From Paracamarosporium sp. OC-R06-R3 (taxonomy: Eukaryota; Ascomycota; Dothideomycetes; Pleosporales; Didymosphaeriaceae), in the NCBI GenBank assembly GCA_019828545.1, contig JACVRA010000310.1, positions 124,001 through 188,000 on the forward strand: 64,000 nucleotides of DNA, read 5' to 3'. The notes beneath the pieces are model-generated. The model saw only the letters and a program-made list of their open reading frames with translations, searched no databases and had not been told where the DNA came from. A program made the position numbers and the translations under genes. This document shows, piece by piece, positions 10,606-23,519 of the stretch (the stretch's first letter is position 1; the number at the start of each line of letters is the position of its first letter).

Positions 10606-12565
10606 CTAATTTTCCCCCATCATCTCGCTCTCCTCGCCAAAGTCCTCGTCCATGTCCTCAATGCCCATGCCGTTAGCCTGGGCCGTGACATCATCCATGA
10701 CCTCTGGCTGCTCGCCGTCGTCGTCGTACATCGTGCCCTCGTCTCCGAAGAGAGGGCGGCGCACGTGCGCCGAGTCGGTGTTGAGGTAGTTGCGTAGACG
10801 CTGGACGCCGACGCCACTGAAGACGCAGAACACGTCGCGTTGGTGCTCATTGAACTCTGTTGTTACATCAGTTTGGTGTCGTGGTACGAGGGAGGCTGGG
10901 GAACGTACCTTGTGGTGCTTCGCGGCAAAACACAATCAGATCTTCGCGGAGAAAGGCTTGTACGCCCGTCAAACTCAAATGCGTGAGGCGTGGACAGCTG
11001 TTAAGTAATGAGTGGATGCTGCTCAGCGTGAGGTTCGTGCAGTAGCTCAGATGCACGCGCTCAAGGACGCTGGGCGTCACTGGACCACCGTGGCCAACCT
11101 GCTTCGGCTTCGCAAGCGCGACGATGCTTCGGTCTGTGATGTTTAAACATTTAACCAAGCCTATCCTCTTTAGTTTCGGCAGGGTGGCCAACTGTGTAAC
11201 AGAGTTATCCGTAAGGTTCGTGCAGCATGCCAAATCAATGTAGCGGATGCGGTTGCACAACTTGACAAGCTGTATTACACCCGTATCCGTGATACGCGAG
11301 CAGTGGCCCAAATGGATGTAATGCAGGTTCTTTCCTAGCCGTGTTATGGCTAGCACAGCGCGGTCCGTGATGTTGCGGCATTTGTTGAGGACTAGGTTGC
11401 GCAGGCGGGGCGCAGCCTGCACGATCTTCTGAACTCCGGCGTCTTGCAGTTCGGTGCAGTCTGTAAGGTCGAGGATGCGGAGAGCATCGTACGATACTCC
11501 CTGCGGCAGACGGAGGAAGGCTTGATCGGTGATGCGCCAGCAGTGAGCCAGCCTCAGCTCTCGTAGATGGGGGCCGTCGGTGATCAGTGTCGTGATCGAC
11601 TCGTCTTCCAGGTTCCTGCAGTCGTGCAGATCTATCTCCAGTATATAGCGGCAGTTGCGTGCGAATGCGATGATGGATCTATCGGTCAGTTGCTGACAAC
11701 CGTTGAGTTTAAGCTGCAACCGTTAGTGATGTTCCATCTACCGTAGCACTGCGAGGGGTGCTCACCCTCTTCAAATGCCGACAGCTCTTCGCTACGGCCT
11801 CCAGAGACTCGTCTGAAATCTTCTTGCAGTTGGTGATGTTCAGGCCCTGGAGTCGCACTGCGTTCTCAGCGAGAGCAAACATGGAGCGATCGGTTATGGA
11901 GTCCAAACCCGTCACATCCAAGGCAAGGAGGCTCCGGTTGCCCTGGAGCATGGCGGTGAGACTGAGATCGGTGAGCTTGGTGCAGTTGGTCAGGGTCAAA
12001 CGTTCGACTCGGTTGCAGTTCGACAATGGCTGCAACGTGCCATCGCTGATCTCCGGTGCCTATAGCGCGATTAGCGGTGCATTTCGGGATTGCTCTTGCG
12101 ACCACATACCAAAGCTGACAGGTTCAGCCGCTTTATGAGGCTAGGGTAGTCAAAGAAGCTGTCACTCCTTCTAACCGTGGCAACAACGCTCTTGATAGAT
12201 GGCCATTTGCCCGTCTGGGGCCTGTGCCAAAGCAGGCCAACGCTATTCCTTGCCCACTCTCGCGACACGAGCATGCAGTTCTTCAGGTCGCCGGGCGAGG
12301 ACAGCTTGGCGAATATGGCAATCATGAGCTCTGCGGGCAAACGAGAGATGGGCGACACGCGACATCGCTCCTCTATGGCCCTCCGCAGAGCGTCTTCGTC
12401 TGAGCCTGGCGACACCGAGGGTGCGAGGGAGGACTGTGAGTCGTTGGCCTGGAACATGAGAGAGTCGTTGTCGTCGTCTTCGGCGCCGCGTTCGGGGGAG
12501 GTGGATGCGGAGGTGTCGGAGCGGGAGGCGCTGACGTCGCGCTCAGCTCGTCGAGAACGAGCCAT
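10606..12565 (-). CDS. grr1: Grr1-type F-box/leucine-rich-repeat SCF subunit
   Basis: Four exons (12110-12565, 11766-12059, 10909-11713, 10606-10856) give 601 residues, with introns of about 50 nt. An acidic Ser-rich N-terminus is followed by an F-box near residues 75-115 (SRLPAELMIAIFAKL, then CMLVSREWARNS). At least eleven Cys-containing LRRs of the CC type follow (LTLTNCTKLTDLSL, LRLAHCWRITDQAF, IHLGHCSRITDTGV, VHLSYCTNLTLSSI). The acidic tail ends EMMGEN. Grr1 is the substrate receptor of SCF-Grr1, which ubiquitinates G1 cyclins and nutrient-signalling regulators; the F-box binds Skp1 and the LRRs bind phosphorylated substrates. The start MARSRRAERD is chosen over an upstream in-frame ATG because it begins the conserved-looking part. 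Confidence 0.93.
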
Positions 12566-14798
12566 GTTGTGCAGTCTAGGAAAACGGTGCGCGGTTGAGC
12601 GTGTCTGTTCGGTGGATGGAGGTGTTTCTGCGGTGCGAGGTCTGTGGGTTGAGAAGGCTGAAGGTCGGGCGTGTTGTCCCACGCAGGTGGTGAAGCAGGC
12701 GGTTGGCGGGTCGACTAAGCGACGACGCAGCAACAGCTTGTGCTTACTGCTGCACTTCGTAAAAGCCTGGCTCAGCTATCGACTGTAGGACCGGTCAGGC
12801 CAGCGAGTGTAAACGTGACGCTGCGTCCGTCGACAGTGGCACGCGGACTTTGGGCACGGCGGCGGCGCAGGTAGGGTCCTTTGTAGTCGTGGTAGGGCTG
12901 GAGAGGAACCAGCCTCGCTAAGCCTATGACGAAGGGGGGGCAGGGTCAAGGAAATGCGACGGTGAATAATGCACAACGCAGCGCAGACTGGCTTGCACTA
13001 GGTGGCCTCTTTGGCAGGGCGGGCGAGAGCGATGCAGGATCCGAGGGAAATGCTCGATACATAGACAGCAAACGGCGGGCAGCGTGGTGAGCGAAACCAG
13101 GCCAGCTAGCCGTGGCCATGCACCTGTCCTTGGCGCCCGGTCTCGCCAATCTCGTCGCCCATGGCCTCTGTACGTCTGAGACGCGTGCAGTGCCTCCTGT
13201 TCCGCTGCGTCAAGCGTCTTTAGCAAAACAGCGACTCTCCCGCGAACCTCAGAGCGTCGTCAGACCAGCCATGATCCGTCGGCGTCGCGGCTCTGTCCAC
13301 CGCCGACCTCCACGCTATGCCCCGTCACGTGCTGCGACCAACGCCCATCCATGGATGCATGGTCTCCTGATCGTCGTCACGTTGGACGCGGTGCATCATG
13401 TTTTGGGCTGATGTCTTGCTCTGATCTTGCTCTGGGCTTCTTCCGATATATCTGGTTTTAGACTTTTGCTCCCCTCCTGCTGTGGTCGTCGCCTACAGCA
13501 ACAGCCGCCGGATCTAGACACGGCCTGTAGCTCTCCAACACACCCAGACTCGACAATTCCCGAACCTGTTCGCTGATTAACATGGCGGTAGTAGCCGCAG
13601 GGTCTGCGCCAACCATCTGACAACGATTTGTTCTATTCTTCCCCACTACGCCATCTGAAATCTGGTTCATACCGACGCAATGGGCCCAAGTGACATGGCT
13701 GGCCGCGCGGCTGGTGATGGCTATGCCGGAAACGCCTACTAAGAGCATGTTCGGTCCCGAAGCTGCTAGCCAAGGAGAAGGTCCGTCTTCCTAAAGCTTT
13801 GTTCTTGTCTCGAACCTACAGGTAGAGACAAACATCGGATGCCATCTCCCGTGCGCCATGCGTTCGAGTACGAGCTGTATGATGCTATCATACCTTGACC
13901 TTGGACTTGCCGACAGTCCGAGTTCGGACATGGCCACGAACGCTTCTCATAGTGGCCGCAGTACTTGTTCATCTGAGATGCACTATATGACGCTTCTTCC
14001 CTCGCAGAGATTTGTGTGACTGGGCGATGGTGTCCTTGTATTAAACCTGCTTCGGGCTCTATCTACATACAAGACAGTACTCAATCAAATAACTTACCAT
14101 TCGACTCTTCCAAGGTAGGTATTTCTACGCAGATACCATTTAATAGCATGTATGTTGGATAATCGGACAACACTATCCCAGTGCGTACCTGAGCGCTCTA
14201 GAGACAGACGTGTACACACAAATAGGTTATGCGCCGATCAAACACTTTGTGGAGAAAAGGCAAAGTCTCCGAAACCTCTCATCCTCAGAGCAGCTGTCTT
14301 CGAATCCCGAAAAAGCAGAGCACGTCAAGTGACGGCTAGGTCTCGACGCTGCGAGCATCCGTGTCTCGGTAGGCAGAGCCGACCGAGAAGGGAATAGCGC
14401 CATCTAGAGCGCCACACTCTGCGCCACCGATATGGAGAAGAACAGCTGGAGTGGGTGAGTGCTGGAGACAAATGAGGCCATGACAGTAAAAATTAGATGT
14501 CTCTATAATAAGCCACGTGTTCTTGGGCCATCCTGTCCGCCGTGCACTCATATGACGATCCGTGTCTGGCAGCATGGACTATGGTCGTGACGTGCCGTGT
14601 GGCTCTGCTCTGTGACCGCCTAGCAGCCGACATTGAAACTCGCAAGCACAACGCCTAATGACCACCCCAATACAACGCAGGCCAGCTCCACGCCCTTTCC
14701 TCTCAGTCATCGAGTTTCCCGCCCAGCCCGCAAACTACATGCACGTTCGCTAGTCCTTTCGTCGTTCCTGCACCGCAGCAGGCTTCACACCGCCCGCA
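12566..14798. other. 2.2-kb divergent intergenic region
   Basis: Separates two head-to-head genes (Grr1-type and Ark1-type). Only short overlapping open frames with arginine-rich, non-protein-like translations. Probably long 5' UTRs and promoters; no RNA gene recognised. Confidence 0.5.
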
Positions 14799-17700
14799 AT
14801 GTCCTCCGCCCGCTACGCTCCCTCCGCATCAGTACCGCACCAACAAGCCTATCGACCCTCGGCACCCACCTCCAATGCACCGCCGGGCACCTTTGCGCCA
14901 GGGACAAAGGTCCAAGTCGGCAACCACCGCGTGACCATTGACAGATACCTGTCCGAAGGCGGCTTTGCGCACGTCTATGTGGTGCGCATACCCAAGAGCA
15001 ATGAAGGGTTACCGGAGGTTGGCGTGCTGAAGCGGGTTGCGGTCCCGGACAAGGAAGCGTTGGCGAACATGAGGACAGAGGTCGAGACAATGAAGAAGCT
15101 GAAGGGGCACCGGCACATTGTCACCTATATCGACTCGCATGCGTCGCAGCTTAAGGGTGGGGGCTACGAGGTCTTCCTGTTGATGGAACACTGCACTGGC
15201 GGCGGTCTGATTGACTTCATGAACACGCGGCTGCAGCACAGGCTCACCGAGCCAGAGATCCTGCACATCTTCTCCGATGTGGCAGAGGGCGTAGCGACGA
15301 TGCACTATCTGAGACCCCCGCTACTACACCGCGACCTCAAGGTTGAGAACGTTTTGATCACGACCGTCGGTGCCAATAGGATATACAAGCTCTGCGATTT
15401 CGGTTCGACAGCTCCGCCACGGCCGGCTGCGCAAACGGCGGCAGAAGGAAGACTGATTGAGGACGACGTACAGCGACACACCACGCTGCAGTACCGCAGT
15501 CCGGAAATGATCGATGTCTACCGGAAGCAACCCATTGACGAGAAAAGTGACATTTGGGCGTTGGGTGTGCTATTGTATAAGCTGTGTTACTACACTACAC
15601 CGTTCGAAGAGGTCGGACAGATGGCCATCTTGAACGCGACCTTCAAGTTCCCGGCATATCCCCAGTTTTCAGACAGGACAAAGAATCTTATCTGTAGGTT
15701 GAATGCTAACTAAGTTGCTCAGACTATGGCGCTAATCCAGTATAGCATCCATGTTGCAAGAAAACCCTCAGCGACGACCAAACATCTATCAGGTGGTGGT
15801 CGAAGTATGCTCCATGAGGCATAGAGCTGTACCTATCAAAGATGTGAGTAGCTTTCATCGTCTCGGGTAATAACCATTGACGTCTCTAGATTTACTCCAA
15901 CCGAACGCAATCTGAAGACCGAAGAAACCAGCAATTGCCGTCTCCCGAACCTCAAGTATCTTCACCACCCATCATAGGAATACAAAAAGTGGCTCCCGTA
16001 AGACAAGTACAAGCCATTCCAGATATTGCTCCAATGAGAAGAGGACGACCCACAGCTCCTACGCAAGCACCACCAATGACAAAACCCAGCCCCTCTCCAG
16101 CAGGGAGAGGCGCAAAAGCCGACCCTTTCGCAGCCCTCGATTCGGACAAGCCCGAGGTCAGAATTGCGGCAGCGGATGAGCTTGCTGCTCGCTACCCATC
16201 ATTGGACGAATTCTCATTATTGCATGATCGTGGGCAGAAGTTCGAGTTTGGTCAGTCACCAGGAGGCTCTGACGCTCCACTGAACAAGAGGGTCACAGAA
16301 GCCCTTGCCGACGATGCATTTGCGCTCCCTCCGGCGAAGACAGCAACGTCAGCGTCCGCTACCAACTCTTCCTCAACTGCGCAAGTAACAGGCTCATCGG
16401 GGCCCGCTCCCGTGAAGAAACCTCAGCAATACGAGAGGCCGCAAGATAGTCCCCGCACCTCTAATCCGACAATCTATCAACCTATACCGCAAAGATCTAC
16501 CATGGTTTCCACTGGTGTGCAAACCTCGCCCGCGCCTTCTCCAGCTCCGACCCAACCGCAACAAAAGTACCCTGACGTTAACAAACGACCCGTATGGCGC
16601 GTGCCCGAAACAGGTCATCATAACCGTACAATGAGCCAGCCTCGTACGTTCGAAAAGGCTCAGCCTAGTCCATCTTCTTTAAGACCAGATCATACTCTCC
16701 CGACTCGTCCATCGCTGGACGTTGGCAGGTCGAAGTCACACACCTCTGCGCTTGCAATCCCTAAATCACCTGCATCATCACGACCTTCGCTCGAAACTCA
16801 CCGTCCCTCTGCATTGGATATCGGGGTATCTCTTGACAGAGCGAAGTCTGCTCAATCGAACCGACCGAACAGTATTCACGTAGCCTCCAACTTGGATTTC
16901 TTGCGTGAACGAGAGGCCGCACCCGGGAGAAGTTTTGACGCGCCATCATTGACTAAAGGTGGCCACTCGCCTGCCATTTTAGACGACTCTGATTCGGAAG
17001 ATGACAAGAACATTCCATCGAACCTCGATTACTTGCGAGCAAGAGAAAACACAGACAGCCAGAAGAAGCACCGAAGAAGCAGCAGCCAGACCAAACATGG
17101 GAAGAGATCCAGCTTGCACTCGTTAACAAGTGGCACCAAAAACATTGTGAAAGGTCGATTTGGCGACGCCTTCAAGATGTTTGAGAGTAACTCCGCATCG
17201 GGACCAGATCGAGGACGCTCCGACTCAGGCCCGCGCACACCCACAGATCTACCCATCGATCCACGCTCCAACGCACTAACTCCCATCGCTGGCTCAGAAG
17301 CGACGGGCGGCGCGTCCGACGACGAGCGCGCAATCGGTGAAACGCAAGACCTACCTCCGGAAGTCCGCCGCGAGCTCGAAAGGCGACGACTATCGCAAGA
17401 AGAACGCCGCGTCGAGGCCGCAGCTGCAGAATACCGCAAACGTCTTGCAGAAGAAGGTAAAGGCAAGGCCGGGCCAACGCGTGCTTCCACGATCCAGAAC
17501 CGGGTCAAGAACCTCCTCGACGAGAGCCAGAAACAGGCCCCTTCCAGCCGCACAGCCGAAGGCTACGGAAAGTACACGGACACAGGGAAGCCGTTGCCAC
17601 AAAGACCACAGGACCAAAGCGGTGCAAGACAGCCACCCGCCATCGCCAGAAAACCCATCGCGCTCCCACAGCAGACACAACAACAGAACGCGCCCTCAGA

Positions 17701-18067
17701 CCTAGCCTACGCCAAGCCCCGTCCGCACCCACACGCCGCCCAACCACCAACCTCCTCCTCCGCCCCACCAGCAGCAAACCGCGTCCCCACAGGCTCTGGC
17801 TCCCGTCCACCACCCCCTTCCAAACCAACTAAGCTACGCACGGGCGGCACCGGTGACTTCTCTGCCGCCGCCCCGAGACAAAGCCCCGTCAAGAGCAGCG
17901 CGAGAGATAAGCCGTTGCCTACGCCTGTGAGCGGACGAAGTGATGGTGCGGGTGGGGACGACGAGTGGGATATGGATAGCTTTAGTAAGCGGTATCCTAG
18001 TTTGAATAAGCTGGAGATGGTGGAGACGGAGATTCCCGCTCGGGGGAGGAATGTTAGGGATGTGTAG
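14799..18067 (+). CDS. Ark1/Prk1/AAK1 (NAK) family serine/threonine kinase
   Basis: Three exons (14799-15693, 15746-15843, 15890-18067) give 1056 residues. The kinase domain covers roughly residues 45-330: Gly loop (LSEGGFAHVY), Lys (VGVLKRVAV), catalytic loop (LLHRDLKVENVL), DFG (KLCDFGSTA), and an activation segment ending QYRSPEMIDVY, typical of the NAK family. The 52-nt and 46-nt introns fall near the end of the kinase lobe. The long C-terminal half is Pro/Ser/Gln-rich and disordered, with SPR/SPS sites and acidic DDSDSEDD, and ends near ARGRNVRDV. The family phosphorylates endocytic adaptors (AP-2, epsin, Pan1-type) and controls actin patches. Which paralogue (Ark1 or Prk1) cannot be told. 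Divergent from the Grr1-type gene. Confidence 0.92.
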
Positions 18068-19421
18068 GGTGTAGGGTCAGCTGGGAATGTGTGGGAAGTA
18101 AAAGTTCCGAGTCGTTGCGTTGGGTTGGCGGTGAGAAGAGGTGCTGTGGTGATGGGGGATTGTACCTTTTATGTTTATGCTTGTGCGTAGCTGGACGTGT
18201 GAAGAGGGTGGGAGGGATGTATGGACATGTGTCTTGGCGAGAATAGTGGAGTGCAGCGACATAGGAGAGATGCCCGGGTATATAGACAAATACATGCGTG
18301 TGTATGTGTATTGCAAGTTTACGCATTGTATTATGTTGTTTGTACTGTGTCACTCCGGGATGTATTGTATCTCAGGGGTGGGTAGGGGTGGAGGGGTACG
18401 CTGGTGTGTTTAGGGTGGTTATCTGGGTTTAGAGTTTATGTTTGGTGAGGAGGGATGTGGCTTGTGGAGACGAAGAGAAGTGGAAGGTGTTTGTTGCTGC
18501 ATGAATTATCTCCGGCTTTGAGAGTTTGACCAAAAGCGTTGCGACTCCATCTTCTGAACCTGAAATATTCGACTTCTGCATCCATCGTTTAAGGCTCGCT
18601 ATCCGCACCATACCATACATTTGCAATGACTTTGAAGGGGACTGTTGACGATCAGAGTTGTACAAAACTACAAATTAGTATCTATAAAGCATTTAGTGCT
18701 TACCTCTACTTTGGAGCCTGAAGATAACCTGCTGGGTCCAAACCTGGTCCAAAAACAACGTGGTTTCAAAGGGAGGATGTAAGTAGATGAAAGACGGCGT
18801 GACGGGATGCTCTTTGATTTTTGGACTTTCCAATTTGCATTGCGTTTGATATGCTTGCTAGTTATCGCAGGGTATAAAATATTATTATTTATAAGGGATA
18901 GAGAGTTGTTGTTGATGGAGATGCTATGAGCGTGCTGATTGGAAGACCGTGGAGTTGTAGAATTCTGCTGCTTGCAATCCAACGCTGGTGACGGTGACGT
19001 GAGTTTTCTTTTTTTTTTTTTAAAAGATTTGACCTTGATTCTTCTACGCTTAGCCAAGGCTTCGTTGTCTCGCTGGATTGAAAGTCTGGGGCTTCTTGGT
19101 AATACTGAAAGGAAAGTAGGAGGGCAAGGAAGCTTAATCGAAAGTATCTAGGACAATTCATCGTCTCGATAGAGTGGTGACCGTTATTGGTTTCTGGTTC
19201 TTGCACGTCGGTTGCTTAGAAAGGCGACTACCAGATGTGTCTTGGTGGGTTACCGTGAGCTGTGCCACACGTGCTTCTACCCGCCTCTTGTCTCAGCATT
19301 CCGAAGCATCGACAAGTTTATAGCCGAGCGAGTCAGCTGTCTTCCTTGCTAACATGATCAACATGTTCATTCGTATGGTGATTCTTATTCTGTACTTCCA
19401 TTCTCTTGGCGCAACACTGTC
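18068..19421. other. Intergenic, convergent 3' ends
   Basis: Between the kinase stop and the HET gene stop. G/T-rich 3' flank up to about 18430, then small unsupported open frames on both strands. A poly-T run lies near 19008-19020. Nothing recognised. Confidence 0.5.
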
Positions 19422-21184
19422 TTAAGCAATACAGAACTCGCGCCATTTATACTTCTTGTCTCGTATAAGGCCATCTAGGAAAACTCCATCCAAGTAACAT
19501 TGTCCGACAATGCAGGAACTGTTGGACTCATCGCAGCTAACGACAAATGGAAGTTCAGCCCCAGGGAACAGAACAATTGCGTCGCCTACTTTGGCACCTG
19601 CAGGAATGAGACCGGAACGCTTCTGCTCGGTTAAAAGATATCGTCTTCCAAGACAAATCTCGCTACAGTGCTTAGGGATCTCAGTGTATGGATAGTACCG
19701 TAGATGTCTTGAATCTGGACCCTGAGGGACTGAGAAAGCATTCCAGTCAAAACGTTGGGGTGGCTTGTACCCATAATGCTGTCCAAGTTTCAGCCAAGAA
19801 TCCCAGACATGCAAACAAGCTTCTTTAGACGAGTCGCTGAGGACATCTCCTACACCTCTGACTGTGTCTATACGCTTTCCGACAAGTTTCAAGACGTTTG
19901 GACTTGGTTGCTTCAGCAGAATTGCTCTTTGGTTGGAGAGTAGGTAATCTTGCTTGCACAGCTCAGCGAGTGGTTGTGTTTTCAAAGGTGTGCTCCAATC
20001 AGGTACCCAAGAGGGAAGATCGGACGATTGCTCCCTTGATTCATGCACATTTCGAAGGAGTCTTAAGGCGTTGGGGCCTAATATAACAAGGCGGGCAAAT
20101 TCCACGAATAAGCTCTTCACTTGAAGACCATAGTCGGCATCTATGCGTGAAGCAAGCCTGTCCGTCTCCAATGCCGAGGCCAGTCCGAGGATCGCATATA
20201 TCTTGTCCCGCGGATCTGTTGCTGAGTATGATCGAAAAAGCTCTGCTAGCTCTAAAAGATCTTTTGGTTGACGGGTAGAGATATTCAATCTACGGGTAAG
20301 CGTGCGGTGTTGAGGTCGATTGGAGAGGGCGCTGTTCGAGCCTTCAGGTAAAGCGTTAGGTACACAATTTTTAGATAATTCTTGTCATACTCACGGAGTT
20401 GATGGCCGGGATTCGAAGGTGTATCATTTCGAATTTGATTCCTTAGACACTCGATGCCAAGGGCAGCGTCACACCGCATTCTTTGCTGCGCAGTAACTTC
20501 GGGGTTTCTTTTTCCAGCCACTGCAGCATCGACCAACTTTTCCCACTTGATCGAAAATTTTCCGCCCGAAACAAACGCCTCAGCCGCAAATACGACCTCC
20601 TGGATCACCCACATCCTCTGAAACCAAGGCTGATCAAAGATCCTAGCTACCGACGTGCTCCAGTCCGTAAAGTATGAATGCTCCAAACTAGAGTGTACGT
20701 TATCTTGAGGTAGATGTCCACTACATATTTGCTTCAAGATATTCTCTATCTCTTGAGTATCTCCAAGCCATATGATTACCCTCGTTGCATGCGAATATAT
20801 GTCCCTCATGAGTCGAACCTGATGACCGCGTTCTACTATATCGTTTTGATTTATACATATTGAATCCACCCAAAGTGTCCTATGAAAACCGGGATAGACT
20901 GACATCTTTTCTCGGAGCCTTGAAAGCGCAGAAACGAGGTTTGGTGTCACCAATATTTGGCGGTCGCCGCAGTAGACTGGAACTGTACGATCTCCGCCCC
21001 ATACGTAGGATAGAGCCTCGTACGAGAAAAAAGAGTCAGGAATGTGGCATCGTGCAAAGGACGTATGAACGATATGGAACCGAATGGGATCGTTTAGAAC
21101 GAACGGCTTTCGTGGGAGAAGCTGTAAAAGCCGGATCTCGCGAGGCTTAAGCGGTTGGTATTGGTAGGAGGATCCTGAAGTCAT
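19422..21184 (-). CDS. HET-domain (heterokaryon incompatibility) protein
   Basis: Two exons (20395-21184 and 19422-20341) joined over a 53-nt intron (GTGAGT...CTGAAG) give 569 residues. The HET domain occupies roughly residues 50-200: YEALSYVWGG, LWVDSICINQND, RVIIWLGD and MWVIQEVVFA. Later family landmarks are present: DPRDKIYAILGLA, LPSWVPDWS and a C-terminal GQCYLDGVFLDG. HET proteins trigger programmed cell death when incompatible hyphae fuse, and are also linked to fungal innate immunity; partner unknown. No N-terminal partner domain (NACHT, STAND or patatin) is fused. Intact and apparently functional. Confidence 0.9.
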
Positions 21185-21698
21185 TTTAAGAATATGGTAA
21201 GCTCAATGTCTGCTCTCAAAAAGATGTTAAAGATGCGTTGCGCTGCCTCGAACGAGCTGAGGGCTTCTTCGCTGGTGGCGCAGCAGTGCTACGCAGTCCA
21301 CTGCCAACTTCGCCTGGAACACCAGATAGTAGAGTCAGAAAGTGGAAATTTGTGGTTGACTTATCTTTAATCCGGGTCTCAAGATACGTCGCTGCTTTGA
21401 CTACCCTTGAAGGAGGCGGGGCAGCCTAAATGCGCCCCGCGACTCAAGCAAACGTTTCTTCACCGGTAAAGCCAGCCTCGCAAAATCCGCCTACGACTGC
21501 AACGCAAAATGACGCACAGAGTCGCGTCATCGCAGAAGCCCATGCTCTGACTCGCAAAAGCGACAATCTTGTAAACGTTTCAAAATGCGAAGATAATAAG
21601 TATCCAGAGGAACATGTGGCATGATATTCACTTTGTAGGCCACAAGTATCCCCCTGCAATGCCAATCAAGAAACATATCCTGCCATAGTCAGATGCAA
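21185..21698. other. Intergenic
   Basis: Promoter of the HET gene and 3' flank of the rhodopsin-like gene. Nothing else recognised. Confidence 0.5.
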
Positions 21699-23078
21699 CT
21701 ATACCGCTCTTCCAGATGCACCACTTCCCTCTAGAGGCGTCGACTTGAGGCTTGTCTGCTCATGGTCCCTCGCTTCAACTTTCACCGTCCTCTCGATTCT
21801 ACCATTGCTACGCCCACTTCCGCGTGATGCCCTCGTAACACTGTCTTCATCTTGAGTCTCGGATGCCAGTATTGTAGTTTGAGGGCCAAAGGCGATGTTG
21901 TACACCGCATCTGGGTAGTGGAAAGAAGGATGGCGTTGCGGCGTAGCCACAGACCTTGATCCCTGCGAAGAGGGTTCTGTTACTCTATACGAAGGATGCT
22001 TGGAACTCGTCTCATTTCGTTCGTAAGCAGTGATCAGAGGACGAAGATACGGAACGACACAGGAAAAGACCGTCCATCCAATAGCCATTTGAGTTGTGCA
22101 TGCAACGCGCGATTTCCAATAAGCTGAATTCTCGGGCGTCAATGTCATGTTGAGAAACACAAGTCTCAAGATCGTGAGTACGATATTACTGTTGCAAATC
22201 AGATACGTGGGCTAGAAACACATATACAATTACATACAGTAGCCTGCATGCGAAGGCTCCGATGATGGCAAGCCTTGATGAAAGAGGAATGTGTCGGTTC
22301 CATATCAGATGCCACGCGGTTGAGAAGAGTGCAATCTCAATCACCATATCGAAAATTCCGATATATAGCCACCGCGCGAACTATAACATCTTAGTCGGTC
22401 GGGTTATCAACCAATCACGGCTATCGTTTGAACTTACAAAAGCTGAGCATTGTTGCCAATAGAGCGACCACCCATTCCCGACTGGACATCGAAATCCCTC
22501 TACGAACAGGCTGGTAACAACCCATATCGTAGAGGCGCCCATCCAAACCCACGCTACGGTCTTGTGTCTTTGGTCTGGCGCAAGCCATAAGAAGAATAGT
22601 GCGCAACATGCTTTGGACAGAAACAAGACGACAATGTAGAACAAGTCAGCAGCTAAGCCCGCCTAGAAAGCGTTAGGGGATGGTTTCATTTACACAGTTT
22701 GACCTACCTTCCGAATTATCAATTTCTGGCCCCAATTGAGGTTTGAAAAGATCACTCCAAGCCCATCATGAATCTCGTAAAAGATGAGTGAGCTCTGGAT
22801 GATAGCGAAACCCTGTTACAGGTTACTTAGTTCAATTCTTTCCCCACCTTTTCCTGCAGTGAATTTACTATAGCCAGAGCAAACGTAATGTCATCGTGCC
22901 GAAAGCTTCGAAAATACTTTCGAGCATACAACTTGATGCATGCACTTAACAACGCCAGACTCAGAGAAAATCCAGAGATAATCGCAATTACTCCCGATTG
23001 GTCTTGATTGTTGACAACTTCAGGTGGGGGTGAGACACCCTCGGGTAGCGTCGTTGCGGTAGGCTCAGCCGTCGACAT
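21699..23078 (-). CDS. Fungal rhodopsin-domain integral membrane protein
   Basis: Five exons (22869-23078, 22708-22812, 22438-22662, 22238-22380, 21699-22188) give 390 residues. Introns 1-4 have standard GTAAAT, GTAGGT, GTAAGT and GTATGT donors. About seven hydrophobic segments occur, e.g. GVIAIISGFSLSLALL, LFYIVVLFLSKACCALFFLW, VAWVWMGASTIWVVTSLFV and MAIGWTVFSCVVPYL. Family-type motifs are the D in SFRHDDITFALA after TM1 and the conserved CP/W...CS of the second loop (FRCPVGNGW, YWQQCSAF). The tail of about 100 residues is Ser/Arg/Glu-rich and cytoplasmic. This is the fungal-specific membrane-protein family named rhodopsin domain (SAT20/PTH11-like outside Pezizomycotina core GPCRs); ligand and role unknown. 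Head-to-head with the permease at 23520. Confidence 0.87.
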
Positions 23079-23519
23079 GGTGAAACTCTATTATCTGTCA
23101 AAAATCGAAATAACCGCCGTTCAACGGGTATTCCACAAGTAGGTATTTTTTCTAGGTTACGCATACCTGGAATGTTATGCCTGCAACCGGAACGCTAGCC
23201 TCAAAGACAATGAAAACGCACGACCTTTTTTACAAAGCACGCGAGCCAGAAGGTTATACCACCTACTCGGGACGATTAAGCGCGACGAAAACATCGATAG
23301 AGAGTCACTAGTCAGATACCTGCTGGGTATGAAAGAAAATCGTCAGTGTGTACGGATTGATCTCGAACGGATCTCCAGACCCGCGCGCTTTGGACACAAT
23401 CACGCCGCAACCGGATAATAGTAGGACAAGCTGTCCAATGTCTTCTCTCTAACTTTGATTGTGTACGCGATAAGTGGTCCTCGAAATTGGCCAAATTCTG
23501 GAAGTTTTACCGTTAAAAC
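23079..23519. promoter_or_regulatory. Shared divergent promoter region, rhodopsin-like/permease
   Basis: 441 bases separate the two start codons. No protein-coding signal in it apart from an antisense frame overlapping the permease's first exon. I could not pick out specific factor sites with confidence. Confidence 0.4.
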